Assembly (NCBI RefSeq): GCF_008973755.1
Contig: NZ_WBOM01000003.1
Span: 124,001-188,000 of the forward strand
Direction of reading: 5' to 3'
DNA length: 64,000 nt
Source: Nitrincola alkalilacustris
Lineage (GTDB): Bacteria; Pseudomonadota; Gammaproteobacteria; Pseudomonadales; Balneatricaceae
The translations under genes were made by a program, and so were the position numbers. The notes under the pieces are model-generated. The model had not been told where the DNA came from, searched no databases, and saw nothing but the letters and a program-made list of their open reading frames with translations. The first letter of the stretch is position 1. Each line of letters starts with the position of its first letter. Of this stretch, positions 19,432 to 28,128 are shown piece after piece.

Positions 19432-20055
19432 ATGACTATTGATCTGGCTGCGTCCAATGCAGCGCTTGCCGGTAAATCGGCTCAGGAGATTGTGGCCTGG
19501 GCGATTGCGCAGGCTGAAAACCCGCTGATCACGACCAATTTCAGGCCTTACGAGTCGGTGATTCTGCATATGGCGACTCAGGTAAAACCTGATATTCGTG
19601 TGCTCTGGGTCGATTCCGGCTACAACACTTCGGCGACATATCGTTTTGCCGAGAAGCTGATTCAGGACCTTAACCTGAATATCGTGACTTACATTCCGCA
19701 GATGACAGCGGCGCGTCGTAATGTGCTGATGAAGGGCATACCTGATGTTGATGATCCTTTGCATGAAGAGTTTACGCGTCAGGTTAAACTTGAGCCTTTC
19801 CAGCGTGCGCTGGCTGAGCTGAAACCTGACCTGTGGCTGAATGCGATCCGTCGTGAGCAGACAGAGTTTCGTCAGACGCTCGATATCGTGACGGCGAGCA
19901 AGGATGGTGTCATCAAGGTGGCGCCTCTGTTCGACTGGACAACCGAGCAGCTAGAGGCCTATCTGGCGGAGTACAAGCTGCCGAACGAGCATGATTATTT
20001 TGATCCGACCAAAGCGGCAGAAACCCGTGAGTGCGGACTGCATACTCAACTATAA
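19432..20055 (+). CDS. cysH: Phosphoadenylyl-sulfate (PAPS) reductase type CysH
   Basis: A 207-residue reductase converting activated sulfate to sulfite. The start at 19432 is preceded by AGGGGAA; an in-frame upstream ATG at 19402 has no good ribosome site. The PP-loop-like region (RPYESVILHMATQ, VLWVDSGYNT) and the catalytic C-terminal ECGLH are present. The cysteine in ECGLH is the only one in the protein. The paired CC and CxxC that hold the 4Fe-4S cluster of APS reductases are absent, so PAPS is the expected substrate. That requires an APS kinase, which is not intact in this window. Confidence 0.9.
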   Translation: MTIDLAASNAALAGKSAQEIVAWAIAQAENPLITTNFRPYESVILHMATQVKPDIRVLWVDSGYNTSATYRFAEKLIQDLNLNIVTYIPQMTAARRNVLMKGIPDVDDPLHEEFTRQVKLEPFQRALAELKPDLWLNAIRREQTEFRQTLDIVTASKDGVIKVAPLFDWTTEQLEAYLAEYKLPNEHDYFDPTKAAETRECGLHTQL

Positions 20056-20101
20056 TCAGTTCAGGCTGCCATGGTGGTAGCCCTTACCAGAGGTCTGGGT
20101 T

Positions 20102-21544
20102 GTGGATTATCTGCCACTGTTTTTCGATCTGAAGGGCCGGCAGGTACTGCTTGTCGGCGGTGGGGATGTCGCGCTGCGCAAGGCGCGACTGCTGGCACGT
20201 GCCGGTGCGGTCATATCGGTTGTAGCCCACGAAGTGGATCCGGAGCTGCGTGAGCTGCTTGAGACCCATCATGGGCAGATCATCATTGGTGGTTATCACA
20301 GCGCACTGCTTGATGAAAAAGTGCTGGTGATCGCAGCCACCGATGATGAGCGCGTGAATGAATCGGTTCACTATGATGCTGTGGCGCGTGCGATGCCCGT
20401 GAATGTGGTCGATAACCCCCCTCTGTGTACCTTCGTTTTTCCTGCCATCGTTGATCGCTCCCCCATTGTGATAGGTATCAGCTCTGGCGGTCAGTCTCCT
20501 GTGCTGGCGCGCCTGCTTCGTGCCCGTCTTGAAACGCTGATTCCCAGTGGCTATAGCCGACTCGGACAGTTGGTCGGTCGCTTCCGAGATCAGGTCAAGG
20601 CGCGCCTTGGCAGCGTTGGTGAACGCCGTGTCTTCTGGGAGAAAGTGTTGCAGGGGCAAGTGGCTGAACGCGTCTTTGCCGGCCAGGATGAAGCGGCTGA
20701 GCGCTTACTCGAAGAGCAGATCCAGGCAGGTAATGCCGGTCATCAGGTGGGTGAAGTCTATCTGGTGGGGGCGGGACCGGGCGATCCAGAGTTGCTGACC
20801 TTCAAGGCGTTGCGACTGATGCAGCAGGCAGATATTGTCTTTTATGATCGCCTGGTATCGGCCGAAGTGCTGGACCTGTGCCGCCGTGATGCGGATCTGG
20901 TCTATGTCGGCAAGCAGCGCGACAATCATGCTGTACCCCAGGAGGGGATCAATCAACTGTTGATTGATCATGCACGAGCCGGTAAGCGCGTAGTGCGCCT
21001 CAAGGGGGGGGATCCCTTTATCTTTGGGCGTGGTGGCGAGGAGCTGGAGCAACTCAAAGAGGCGGGCATACCCTTTCAGGTGGTGCCTGGCATCACTGCT
21101 GCCAGTGCCTGTTCAACCTACAGTGGCATTCCTCTGACACATCGTCAGTATGCTCAGTCGGTGAGGTTTGTCACCGGACAACTGAAAAACCGTGCCAGTG
21201 AGCTGAACTATGCCGAACTGGTACACCCGAATCAGACCATTGTCTTCTATATGGGGCTGCATACTCTAAGGACCCTGTGTAACGGCCTGGTGGCCCATGG
21301 TAAGCCAGACACCACACCCGCTGCGATCGTATCCAAAGGCACCTCTGCCGATCAGCAGATACTGATCGGTACACTGGCGGATATTGCCGATAAACAGGAT
21401 CAGTTGCAGCTTCCGGCTCCTGCGATGATTATTGTCGGGGAAGTGGTGGAGCTGCAGTCGAAACTGGCCTGGTTCGGTGACAGTGCTGCTGCTCCGAGAA
21501 TGAACCTGGCGCAGCAGACCAAGGCTTATGACGAGCAGCTGTAA
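20102..21544 (+). CDS. cysG: Siroheme synthase (trifunctional CysG)
   Basis: A 480-residue fusion making the siroheme needed by CysI. The N-terminal 1-210 is precorrin-2 dehydrogenase/ferrochelatase ([42 protein letters not shown]). Residues about 220-460 are uroporphyrinogen-III C-methyltransferase ([38 protein letters not shown]). It starts with GTG at 20102, matching the E. coli start MDHLP (here MDYLP). It is the last gene of cysI-DUF934-cysH-cysG. The 3' end overlaps the convergent selO by 19 bases. Confidence 0.95.
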   Translation: MDYLPLFFDLKGRQVLLVGGGDVALRKARLLARAGAVISVVAHEVDPELRELLETHHGQIIIGGYHSALLDEKVLVIAATDDERVNESVHYDAVARAMPVNVVDNPPLCTFVFPAIVDRSPIVIGISSGGQSPVLARLLRARLETLIPSGYSRLGQLVGRFRDQVKARLGSVGERRVFWEKVLQGQVAERVFAGQDEAAERLLEEQIQAGNAGHQVGEVYLVGAGPGDPELLTFKALRLMQQADIVFYDRLVSAEVLDLCRRDADLVYVGKQRDNHAVPQEGINQLLIDHARAGKRVVRLKGGDPFIFGRGGEELEQLKEAGIPFQVVPGITAASACSTYSGIPLTHRQYAQSVRFVTGQLKNRASELNYAELVHPNQTIVFYMGLHTLRTLCNGLVAHGKPDTTPAAIVSKGTSADQQILIGTLADIADKQDQLQLPAPAMIIVGEVVELQSKLAWFGDSAAAPRMNLAQQTKAYDEQL

Positions 21545-23319
21545 TAAGACACCCCTCCGATCTCAAAGAGCTCCGGGGGTTTAAGCCTGTAATACTTTTC
21601 ATTTATATCTTTTGCTTGGTCGGCGTAGGGTAGTGTCATGACATCCTGCAACTCTCGAAGTAGAGCATAGTTACCCGTACTTGCTTGCTGATACGCTGGA
21701 ACAACCAGCCATTCCCGCAAAATATATTTTGGATTTACGCGTTTCATCTGTCTGGAAAGCGCTTCACGAGATCGGGTCGGGCTGTCTATGCTGATGAGCG
21801 ACTTCCATTTCATAAGCCATTGTGACCAGCGCCTGTCCATCTCTTCGGTGTCTGTTTCAGTCGTCCATTTCATGGACACTCCGGAAGGGCTCGATTCTGT
21901 ATAAAAGCTTTTTTTCAGTGGACCAATATCATCAGGTATCGTCGAAAGCTCGCGGAAGAAAAGCGTGTAATCAACCGGCGTTTGCGCCATCAGCATCGTC
22001 AGCTGGTTAAACAACTCTGTATTAAAGACCTCCAGTCCAAGTTTGGCAGTCCACATTCTCTCCATTTCCGCTTGCATCGCTTTTGGAAAGTTATTTTGAA
22101 TCTCATCCAGCAGGGATAAGGCGTCAGGGGAGGCCGTCAGCAACGGGCGCATGGCTGAACAGAACATCTGGAAGTTGCGCTCTGCGGCCACGGGTTGGTT
22201 CAGGAAGGCGAAGTGGTGCCCGCCACCCGTCCATGGCTGAAAGTGTGGGGAGAACAGATCGCAGAAGCCGTATGGGCCGTAGTCAAGTGTGAAGCCACCG
22301 GCCGCGCAGTTGTCACTGTTGAAGTTACCCTGGCAATACCCGACACGGATCCAGTTCGCAACGAGCGATACAAGGCGGCTGCGGAATTCACGGGCAAGCA
22401 ACACCACCTTTTTTTCGACCTCCAGCTTAGGGTCGATCGCTTCACCGTACTCTCGATCAATTAGATGCAGTACAATTTTTTTGAGCTCTTCCATTGCTTG
22501 CGGGTGTTCTTTTTTTCTGGCACGGCGGCCAAAGAGCTCAAGTTGACCTACCCGGATGAACGAAGGTGCAACCCGTGTCGAGATGGCGACTGGCTCTGAT
22601 ACAAGCCTGTCTGGGTCCGGAGACGGTGTGCCATCCGAGTACCACGGGCGCTTGACCTTCTCTGTTTTCGAAACATACAAGCTCAGAGAGCGTGATGTCG
22701 GTACACCGAGCGCGTGCATATGCTCTTGCGCCAGGAATTCCCGAACACTGGAGCGCAAAACTGCCCTGCCATCTGCGCCACGGCAGTATGGCGTCCTGCC
22801 GCCACCTTTTAACTGCATTTCCCAGCGTTTACCGTTGATGACGGCCTCAAGCACCGACACCGCGCGACCGTCTCCGTAGCCATTACCTGTCTGGAAAGGA
22901 CACTGCCGGGTGTATTCAGTACCGAAGATGGAGAGTGCGTAGCCACATGCCCAGCCGTACTTGCGCATCGGCTCTGGAGCCTCTGTAAGATCACCGGAGA
23001 ACACGCGAACGAAATCGGCCGTCTGCGCCAGGCTGTCGTCGAAGCCCAGTTCACGAAAGAGGCTCTTACCATGAGCGATATACTCGGGCGCTTCGATCGG
23101 GGTGGGCTTGACGGGGACATAGTGACCTGTAAAGACCTGCCGAGGGTCGTGGTCGGCACCATCCAAAGTCGCGTCAGGATCACAGTTGAGCGATTCCATG
23201 AGCGAGTAATCTGCAAGCCCTGCAAGGTCGTCGAGGGTAGAAACGCCAGGGGAAGTTTCTCGGGGTGGTGGCTGTATCATACGGCTCCTTATGGCTTTGA
23301 AAACCGCTTTCACGTTCAT
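21526..23319 (-). CDS. selO: SelO/YdiU-family protein adenylyltransferase (AMPylase)
   Basis: A 597-residue pseudokinase-fold protein, longer than E. coli YdiU (478). SelO transfers AMP to hydroxyl side chains of target proteins in redox responses. Family features are [36 protein letters not shown] (interrupted here for length: [11 protein letters not shown], then [12 protein letters not shown]), the DFG-like LDYGPYGF and the C-terminal SCSS. In human SELENOO the cysteine position is selenocysteine. The usual GV-NTDN segment reads NFNSDN, keeping the aspartate. Insertions around residues 230-320 ([23 protein letters not shown]) account for much of the extra length. It is convergent with cysG. 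Confidence 0.87.
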   Translation of the reverse strand: MNVKAVFKAIRSRMIQPPPRETSPGVSTLDDLAGLADYSLMESLNCDPDATLDGADHDPRQVFTGHYVPVKPTPIEAPEYIAHGKSLFRELGFDDSLAQTADFVRVFSGDLTEAPEPMRKYGWACGYALSIFGTEYTRQCPFQTGNGYGDGRAVSVLEAVINGKRWEMQLKGGGRTPYCRGADGRAVLRSSVREFLAQEHMHALGVPTSRSLSLYVSKTEKVKRPWYSDGTPSPDPDRLVSEPVAISTRVAPSFIRVGQLELFGRRARKKEHPQAMEELKKIVLHLIDREYGEAIDPKLEVEKKVVLLAREFRSRLVSLVANWIRVGYCQGNFNSDNCAAGGFTLDYGPYGFCDLFSPHFQPWTGGGHHFAFLNQPVAAERNFQMFCSAMRPLLTASPDALSLLDEIQNNFPKAMQAEMERMWTAKLGLEVFNTELFNQLTMLMAQTPVDYTLFFRELSTIPDDIGPLKKSFYTESSPSGVSMKWTTETDTEEMDRRWSQWLMKWKSLISIDSPTRSREALSRQMKRVNPKYILREWLVVPAYQQASTGNYALLRELQDVMTLPYADQAKDINEKYYRLKPPELFEIGGVSYYSCSS

Positions 23320-23363
23320 GCCTCAGCCGATAGAGGTCAATCGTTTTGAGTAGGGTGATGCTG

Positions 23364-23978
23364 TTACTGAGTGATCCCGCAACCGTGCAATACCAGTTGA
23401 GTCAGCGTGGCGGCTGCTGCTTCGTAATCTTCATCACTCATCTCCTGCTTACCACTGACGATCGAGATCTGCCAGCCGAAATCGGCATAGGTCTGGGTTG
23501 AAGCCCAGATACTGAACAGCAGGTGCTGTGGGTCGATAGCGGGTGAGATCAAACCTCGATCTTTCCAGCTCTGCAGGCGCGCAATGATATAGCGTGCCTT
23601 GTTGTGCAGCTGCTCAGCCATCTCTGGTGACAGATGGGGCGCGCCATGCATGATTTCACTGGCAAAAACCTTGGAGGCATGGGGCAGGGTGCGAGAGATT
23701 TCGAGTTTGGAGCGGATGTAGGCGCTCAATACCGGGGCGGGATGATCATCATCCTCTTCAAAGGGAATATAGGCTTCCATCAGGGGTTCAATGATGCTTT
23801 CCAGCACCGATTGATAGAGGTTCTTCTTGCTCTGGAAGTAATAATAGACGTTGGCTTTGGGGAGCCCTGCCTTGTCTGCTATATCACTGGTTTTAGCGCC
23901 AGCGTAGCCTTTTTCGGCAAAGACTTCGCTGGCGGCGGTGAGAATCAGATCCTGATTTTTTTCTCGAATCCTGCTCAT
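23364..23978 (-). CDS. TetR-family regulator, RutR-like
   Basis: A 204-residue repressor-type protein. The N-terminal helix-turn-helix is GYAGAKTSDIADKAGLPKAN with the following VYYYFQSKKNLY. The ligand domain resembles RutR of E. coli, the pyrimidine/purine-responsive regulator (IRSKLEISRTLPHASKVFA and IDPQHLLFSIWASTQTYADFG). It follows the puuE-uraD-allA-puuD genes on the same strand after 71 bases and has a perfect palindrome just upstream, so autoregulation is likely. A purine-related ligand such as urate or xanthine is inferred from the location. Confidence 0.85.
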   Translation of the reverse strand: MSRIREKNQDLILTAASEVFAEKGYAGAKTSDIADKAGLPKANVYYYFQSKKNLYQSVLESIIEPLMEAYIPFEEDDDHPAPVLSAYIRSKLEISRTLPHASKVFASEIMHGAPHLSPEMAEQLHNKARYIIARLQSWKDRGLISPAIDPQHLLFSIWASTQTYADFGWQISIVSGKQEMSDEDYEAAAATLTQLVLHGCGITQ

Positions 23979-23995
23979 GGAATCCTTCTGGTTGT

Positions 23996-24017
23996 TCGTT
24001 TCCTGTATTGGAAACGA
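23996..24017. promoter_or_regulatory. Palindromic operator upstream of the TetR gene
   Basis: TCGTTTCC (23996-24003) and GGAAACGA (24010-24017) are perfect 8-base inverted arms around six bases. The element lies 18 bases before the TetR start codon and 33 bases after the puuD stop. Its size and position suit a TetR-family autoregulatory site. No T-run follows, which argues against a puuD terminator. Confidence 0.6.
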
Positions 24018-24049
24018 CTCTACATCCTGAGCAGGCTTCAGACAAGTGC

Positions 24050-25243
24050 TTAATCCAGCTTGCTACCGGCTGCGATCCAGGCGCCCACCACATCTCGCTC
24101 TTCCTGAGTCATGCCGGTCATGTTACCAAGCGGCATGGTATGGGTGGCAACTGTCTGAGCATGTATTCTGGCTGCATTCAGCTTGATCTGCTCAGGCGTT
24201 TCAATGATGAAGCCACCGGGAGGAGATGCAAACATGGGGCTGCTCGGAGAGGTGGCATGGCATATTACGCAATGCTCCTGCATGATCGATTCAACCTGAG
24301 TAAAGCTGGGTGCGGCACCAAATTGCGCAGCGGATGCGTCCTGCATTCTGTAATTGGGAGCCGTAACATAAGCCAGGCAGATCATGCCCAGTGCCGCCGC
24401 AGGAAGGGTCCAGACATACTTGTTGGTCTCATGACGAGTATTGAAGTAATGACGAACCAGTACGGCCAGTATTGCGATGCCTGCCAGAATCAGCCAGTTG
24501 TACTCACTGCCATAGGTCGCCGGATAGTGGTTGCTGATCATGATGAAGAGTACAGGCAGGGTGAAATAGTTGTTATGGCGTGAGCGCAGCAGCGCCTTGC
24601 CCGGCAGGACTGGATCCGGGGTGCGGCCCTCCTCTATGGCACTGACGAGTGCGCGCTGGCCCGGCATGATGGTGCGGAATACGTTACCGACCATGATCGT
24701 GCCGATGATGGCACCGACGTGGATATAAGCGCCACGACCGGTGAATACCAGGGTCAGAGCCCAGGAGGCAGCGACCAGCAGCAGGAAGATTACTGCGCCG
24801 AGCAGAGCCGGCTTCTGGCCCAGAGGTGATTCACACAGAAAATCATACACAAACCAGCCAACGATCAGTGAGCCGATACCGATAGCCACGGCTGTCAGGG
24901 GTGTCAGGCCGCTGCCAGGCGCGATCAGGTGCAGTGCAGGGTTCAGGTAGTAGACCACCAGCAGCAGGGCGACACCGGACAACCAGGTGGCATAGGCCTC
25001 CCACTTGAACCAGTGCAGGTTCTCGGGCATTTTCGGGGGGGCAAGCTTGTATTTCTCCAGGTGATAAATACCACCGCCATGAATCGCCCAGAGATCACCG
25101 GATAGTCCCTCGCGCGGGTTCTTGCGCTCCAGATTGTTTTCCAGCCAGACGAAATAGAAGGATGCACCTATCCAGGCGATGCCTGTGATCATGTGAATCC
25201 AGCGCAAGCCCAGGTTGAGCCAATCGATGAGATGTGCTTCCAC
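24050..25243 (-). CDS. puuD: Membrane-bound urate oxidase with cytochrome c domain (PuuD)
   Basis: A 397-residue integral membrane enzyme that oxidises urate to 5-hydroxyisourate and passes electrons to respiration rather than to O2 directly. About eight membrane helices fill residues 10-300 (GLRWIHMITGIAWIGASFYF, FKWEAYATWLSGVALLLV). A C-terminal cytochrome c domain contains the haem motif CVICH near residue 330 and a likely methionine ligand in THTMPLGNMTGM. The product feeds HiuH. It lies last before the TetR gene in the minus-strand puuE-uraD-allA-puuD run. Confidence 0.93.
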   Translation of the reverse strand: MEAHLIDWLNLGLRWIHMITGIAWIGASFYFVWLENNLERKNPREGLSGDLWAIHGGGIYHLEKYKLAPPKMPENLHWFKWEAYATWLSGVALLLVVYYLNPALHLIAPGSGLTPLTAVAIGIGSLIVGWFVYDFLCESPLGQKPALLGAVIFLLLVAASWALTLVFTGRGAYIHVGAIIGTIMVGNVFRTIMPGQRALVSAIEEGRTPDPVLPGKALLRSRHNNYFTLPVLFIMISNHYPATYGSEYNWLILAGIAILAVLVRHYFNTRHETNKYVWTLPAAALGMICLAYVTAPNYRMQDASAAQFGAAPSFTQVESIMQEHCVICHATSPSSPMFASPPGGFIIETPEQIKLNAARIHAQTVATHTMPLGNMTGMTQEERDVVGAWIAAGSKLD

Positions 25244-25320
25244 GTTCTTTACCTCTTGTCAGCCAGCTGATCAACTCTGTATCAGTGGCCTTTTGCGTTT
25301 ATAAAATTTATTGGTGCAAA

Positions 25321-25827
25321 TCAGCGGTTGGGTTCCAGGGTGATGAGGGTATCATCCGGGAAAAAGTGCTCGTCGCAGTTGGGTAGATCACCGGTACGGT
25401 CCACGATAAGAAAGTCATCCTCGGGGAAGAGGGCAATAACCGGGTGGTGCCAGACACCGCTGCGATAGTTGACGCCCTGACGACCATGAGTGATGAACGC
25501 GCGGATATCCGCGGGGTTGATCTCATCGCCCTTGGGCGCAACCACCACCAGAAAGGGTCTGCCGAGCAGTGGGATGAATGCCTGACTGCCGTGGGGGTGG
25601 CGCTCAAGCATACGGATACGCAGAGGCATCTCCAGCCCCTGTGCTCTGAAGATACTGATGATCGCCTGGCCATCACTTGGTCCGGTTTCCACTTCGGCAA
25701 GGCGGTGGTAACGGCGTGTCGAACCATTGTTGATCATGAAAAACTCGCGGTCATCGGTATCGATCACATCGCCGAATTCTGCAAAGGCGGCAGGTGTCAG
25801 GGGTTCTGGTTTGAGTAGAAGGTTCAT
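25321..25827 (-). CDS. allA: Ureidoglycolate lyase
   Basis: A 168-residue cupin-like enzyme that splits ureidoglycolate to glyoxylate and urea. Conserved parts are PAAFAEFGDVID, the FRAQ/MLERHPHGSQAFIPL segment, FLVVVAPKG and GVWHHPVIAL. Length and order fit AllA of Pseudomonas and E. coli. It sits 41 bases after uraD. In Pseudomonas the allantoicase gene commonly lies between these two functions and is absent here, so the ureidoglycolate supply depends on a gene elsewhere. Confidence 0.93.
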   Translation of the reverse strand: MNLLLKPEPLTPAAFAEFGDVIDTDDREFFMINNGSTRRYHRLAEVETGPSDGQAIISIFRAQGLEMPLRIRMLERHPHGSQAFIPLLGRPFLVVVAPKGDEINPADIRAFITHGRQGVNYRSGVWHHPVIALFPEDDFLIVDRTGDLPNCDEHFFPDDTLITLEPNR

Positions 25828-25868
25828 TGCATCTGCCTCATTGAGTCGAAAGTTTAATCTCTGATAAC

Positions 25869-26405
25869 TCAGAGCTGTTGCAGTCGGAACAGGGCGATCT
25901 TGTTGATCTCGCTTAATGCCTGTTTGAACTCGTCCTGCTGCGAATGGTGTATGCGCTTTTCAAAGGCTTCCAGTATCTGATAACGGTTGCTGCCCTTGAC
26001 GGCCATGATAAAGGGAAAGCCGAATTTAGCCTTGTAAGCATCGTTGAGCTCGCTGAAGCGCTTGAACTCCTCTTCGCTGCAGGCATGAATCCCTGCACCT
26101 GCCTGCTCGTCCGTGCTGGACTGAGTCAGCTCACCACGAATTGCAGCCTTGCCGGCCAGATCAGGGTGGGCATTGATCAGTGCCAGTTGTGCCTCATGAC
26201 TCGCGTTCAGCAGCACATCGCACATCTGCTGGTGCAGTGTTTCGATGTCATCCAGATCAATTTCTGTGCTCTGGTCTGCCAGATCATGGACTTGGTCATA
26301 AACGGTCTCGGCAACCCAGGGCGAGTGTTCATAGATATCGGCAAAGGTGCTGACAAATTCTTCGCGGTTGAGCTGCGATGGCTTGATGGTCTTAAACTGA
26401 CTCAC
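25869..26405 (-). CDS. uraD: OHCU decarboxylase
   Basis: A 178-residue all-helical enzyme that decarboxylates 2-oxo-4-hydroxy-4-carboxy-5-ureidoimidazoline to (S)-allantoin. Key stretches are LINAHPDLAGKAA (containing the catalytic His), SSTDEQAGAG and NDAYKAKFGFPFIMAVKGS. It acts after HiuH and before PuuE. The start overlaps the puuE stop by four bases (ATGA), indicating translational coupling in the operon. Confidence 0.95.
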   Translation of the reverse strand: MSQFKTIKPSQLNREEFVSTFADIYEHSPWVAETVYDQVHDLADQSTEIDLDDIETLHQQMCDVLLNASHEAQLALINAHPDLAGKAAIRGELTQSSTDEQAGAGIHACSEEEFKRFSELNDAYKAKFGFPFIMAVKGSNRYQILEAFEKRIHHSQQDEFKQALSEINKIALFRLQQL

Positions 26406-27322
26406 AAAGAGGACTCCTTATAAGGGTGTTGTTCATGCCAGTGGCGAGCAATATCTATGCGGCGGGTACACCAGACTTGCTCATGGCTGCGGACATAGCG
26501 AAGAAAACGTTCCAGCGCTGCGATTCTGCCGGGGCGGCCTATCAGTCGGCAATGCAGACCGATAGAGAGCATCTTGGGTGCCTCTGCGCCCTCTTCATAC
26601 AGGACATCGAATGCATCCTTTAGATAGTTGAAAAACTGATCACCCGAGTTGAACCCCTGAACCTGTGTAAAACGCATGTCGTTGGTATCCAGCGTATAGG
26701 GGATGACCAGGTGAGGCTTCTGCTCGCCCTTGACCCAGTAGGGCAGGTCGTCGTCATAGCTATCGGAATCGTACAGAAAACCACCTTCCTCCATGACCAG
26801 TCGGCGCGTGTTGGGGCTGTTACGACCGGTATACCAGCCCAGCGGGCGCTCGCCGGTGATATCGGTCAGAATATCGATCGCCTTGTGCAGGTGTTCACGC
26901 TCTGTTGCTTCGTCGGTGTATTGATAGTCGATCCAGCGATAGCCGTGGCTGCAGATCTCATGGCCGGCTTCTGCCATGGCGCGGATCACATCCGGGTGGC
27001 GTTGGGCAGCCATGGCGACAGCAAAGATGGTCAGTGGAATGTCATGTTTCCTGAATAGTTTCAACAGACGCCATACGCCGCTGCGACTGCCATACTCATA
27101 GAGTGATTCCATACTCATGTTACGAACGCCCTGCAATGGCTGCGCAGAGACCATTTCAGACAGAAAGGCTTCTGACTCCTTATCGCCATGCAGAACACAG
27201 CGCTCGCCGCCCTCCTCATAGTTCAGTACAAAGGAGAGGGCTACCCGTGCGTTGCCGGGCCAGTGAGGGTGAGGTGGCTGGTTGCCGTAACCTATCAGGT
27301 CTCTGGGGTATTCTGCGCTCAC
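26402..27322 (-). CDS. puuE: Allantoinase PuuE (polysaccharide deacetylase family)
   Basis: A 306-residue enzyme opening the allantoin ring to allantoate. I chose the GTG at 27322 because it is seven bases after AAAGGA and gives the family start (M)SAEYPRDLIGYG; an open frame extends to 27376 without a ribosome site. Characteristic motifs are HPHWPGNARVALSFVLNYEE, EICSHGYRWIDYQ and GWYTGRNSPNTRRLV. It belongs to the cofactor-sparing PuuE type, not the amidohydrolase AllB. It is first in the minus-strand puuE-uraD-allA-puuD operon, with a promoter 75-103 bases upstream. Confidence 0.93.
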   Translation of the reverse strand: MSAEYPRDLIGYGNQPPHPHWPGNARVALSFVLNYEEGGERCVLHGDKESEAFLSEMVSAQPLQGVRNMSMESLYEYGSRSGVWRLLKLFRKHDIPLTIFAVAMAAQRHPDVIRAMAEAGHEICSHGYRWIDYQYTDEATEREHLHKAIDILTDITGERPLGWYTGRNSPNTRRLVMEEGGFLYDSDSYDDDLPYWVKGEQKPHLVIPYTLDTNDMRFTQVQGFNSGDQFFNYLKDAFDVLYEEGAEAPKMLSIGLHCRLIGRPGRIAALERFLRYVRSHEQVWCTRRIDIARHWHEQHPYKESSL

Positions 27323-27395
27323 AGGATGTTCCTTTATCAGTTGTCGCTCGGTTGGGTAGCATGCTGTTGTGTGCATGACGCTCCGAATTTCTGTT

Positions 27396-27425
27396 ATGTA
27401 TACAATACGTGATTTAAATTGTAAA
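27396..27425 (-). promoter_or_regulatory. puuE promoter with overlapping GntR-type palindrome
   Basis: Read on the minus strand, TTTACA (27425-27420) and TATACA (27402-27397) are spaced by 17 bases. The -10 lies inside TTGTATACAT (27405-27396), a GT-N2-AC palindrome of the sort bound by GntR-family regulators. A related palindrome is at 27543-27556, and a GntR gene is at 28157. Confidence 0.65.
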
Positions 27426-27542
27426 ACATAAAATTAAAAAATTGTTCTTTTTTTGAGTCTGCTTGAGCGGTGGTCGACACTGGAAGTGTAGCCTATCCGG
27501 GCTGAAAGCCGCTGTTTATATGGTATGACGTCGAAATTCAAT

Positions 27543-27556
27543 AATTGTGTACAATT
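27543..27556. promoter_or_regulatory. GntR-type palindrome upstream of hiuH
   Basis: AATTGTGTACAATT has six-base inverted arms around two bases. It shares the core TTGT-N2-ACAA with the puuE site 146 bases away. Together they flank the divergent puuE/hiuH region, so one regulator could act on both promoters. The remaining bases of the 27323-27630 gap show no gene. Confidence 0.6.
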
Positions 27557-27630
27557 TTTAACTAATCTGTAGTACAAAAAAAGAAATGATGGTATGTTTG
27601 CTCCTATACCCTTCAGTAACTGACCGAGAG

Positions 27631-27670
27631 AGGAGGCGAAGTGTCTGCCAATAGGTGGATACTCGAATAG
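27631..27670 (+). promoter_or_regulatory. Strong ribosome site and 9-codon leader ORF before hiuH
   Basis: AGGAGG at 27631-27636 is four bases before a GTG (27641) that opens a nine-codon frame ending with TAG at 27668-27670. The hiuH ATG follows two bases later in another frame. No equally good ribosome site is spaced for the hiuH ATG, which suggests translational coupling. Confidence 0.45.
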
Positions 27671-27672
27671 AA

Positions 27673-28029
27673 ATGGGAAGATTGACAACGCATGTACTTG
27701 ACTCTGCACATGGCTGCCCTGGACATGGAATCAAGATCGAACTGTTCCGTGTAGGCGAGCAGAGTGAGCTGATCCCTCTGACCACATCGATCACCAATGA
27801 TGATGGCCGCTGTGATAATCCAGTGCTCGAAGGTGAGGCGCTGACCACTGGTGTCTATCAACTGGTATTTCATGCAGGTGATTACTATCGTCAGCGTGGT
27901 ACTGATCTGCCAACACCGGCTTTTCTGGATCAGGTCGTGTTGCGCTTCGGTGTTGCCAATGCTGATGAGCACTATCATGTACCGCTGCTGATCTCACCCT
28001 ACAGCTACTCAACCTATCGTGGTAGCTGA
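27673..28029 (+). CDS. hiuH: 5-hydroxyisourate hydrolase (transthyretin-like)
   Basis: A 118-residue enzyme from the ATG at 27673; an in-frame GTG at 27655 would add six residues. It hydrolyses 5-hydroxyisourate, the product of PuuD, to OHCU for UraD. Signature elements are LTTHVLDSAHGCPG at the N-terminus (catalytic His), the internal arginine in DDGRCDNP, and the C-terminal YSYSTYRGS, the family hallmark Y-R-G-S. No signal peptide is seen. It is divergent from puuE and upstream of the GntR gene. Confidence 0.95.
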   Translation: MGRLTTHVLDSAHGCPGHGIKIELFRVGEQSELIPLTTSITNDDGRCDNPVLEGEALTTGVYQLVFHAGDYYRQRGTDLPTPAFLDQVVLRFGVANADEHYHVPLLISPYSYSTYRGS

Positions 28030-28055
28030 CAGGGCTTGAATACCACCAGCCCTGT
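28029..28055 (+). terminator. Hairpin after hiuH
   Basis: ACAGGGCT (28029-28036) pairs with AGCCCTGT (28048-28055) across an 11-base loop directly at the hiuH stop. Only a weak T-rich stretch follows, so termination may be partial. Confidence 0.45.
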
Positions 28056-28128
28056 TGTATTGTATGCAGGAATGATACTATTTGTTTTTTTGCACTGAGC
28101 CCATGCGAGGGCTTGCTAAAGTGTTTAT

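Noticed and set aside
22200-22460. Overlapping open frames in both strands within selO
   Set aside because: They are shadows of the selO frame and carry no recognisable motifs.
28098-28113. AGCCC/GGGCT hairpin considered as a terminator after hiuH
   Set aside because: No T-run follows on either strand; the T-run precedes the hairpin on the plus strand.
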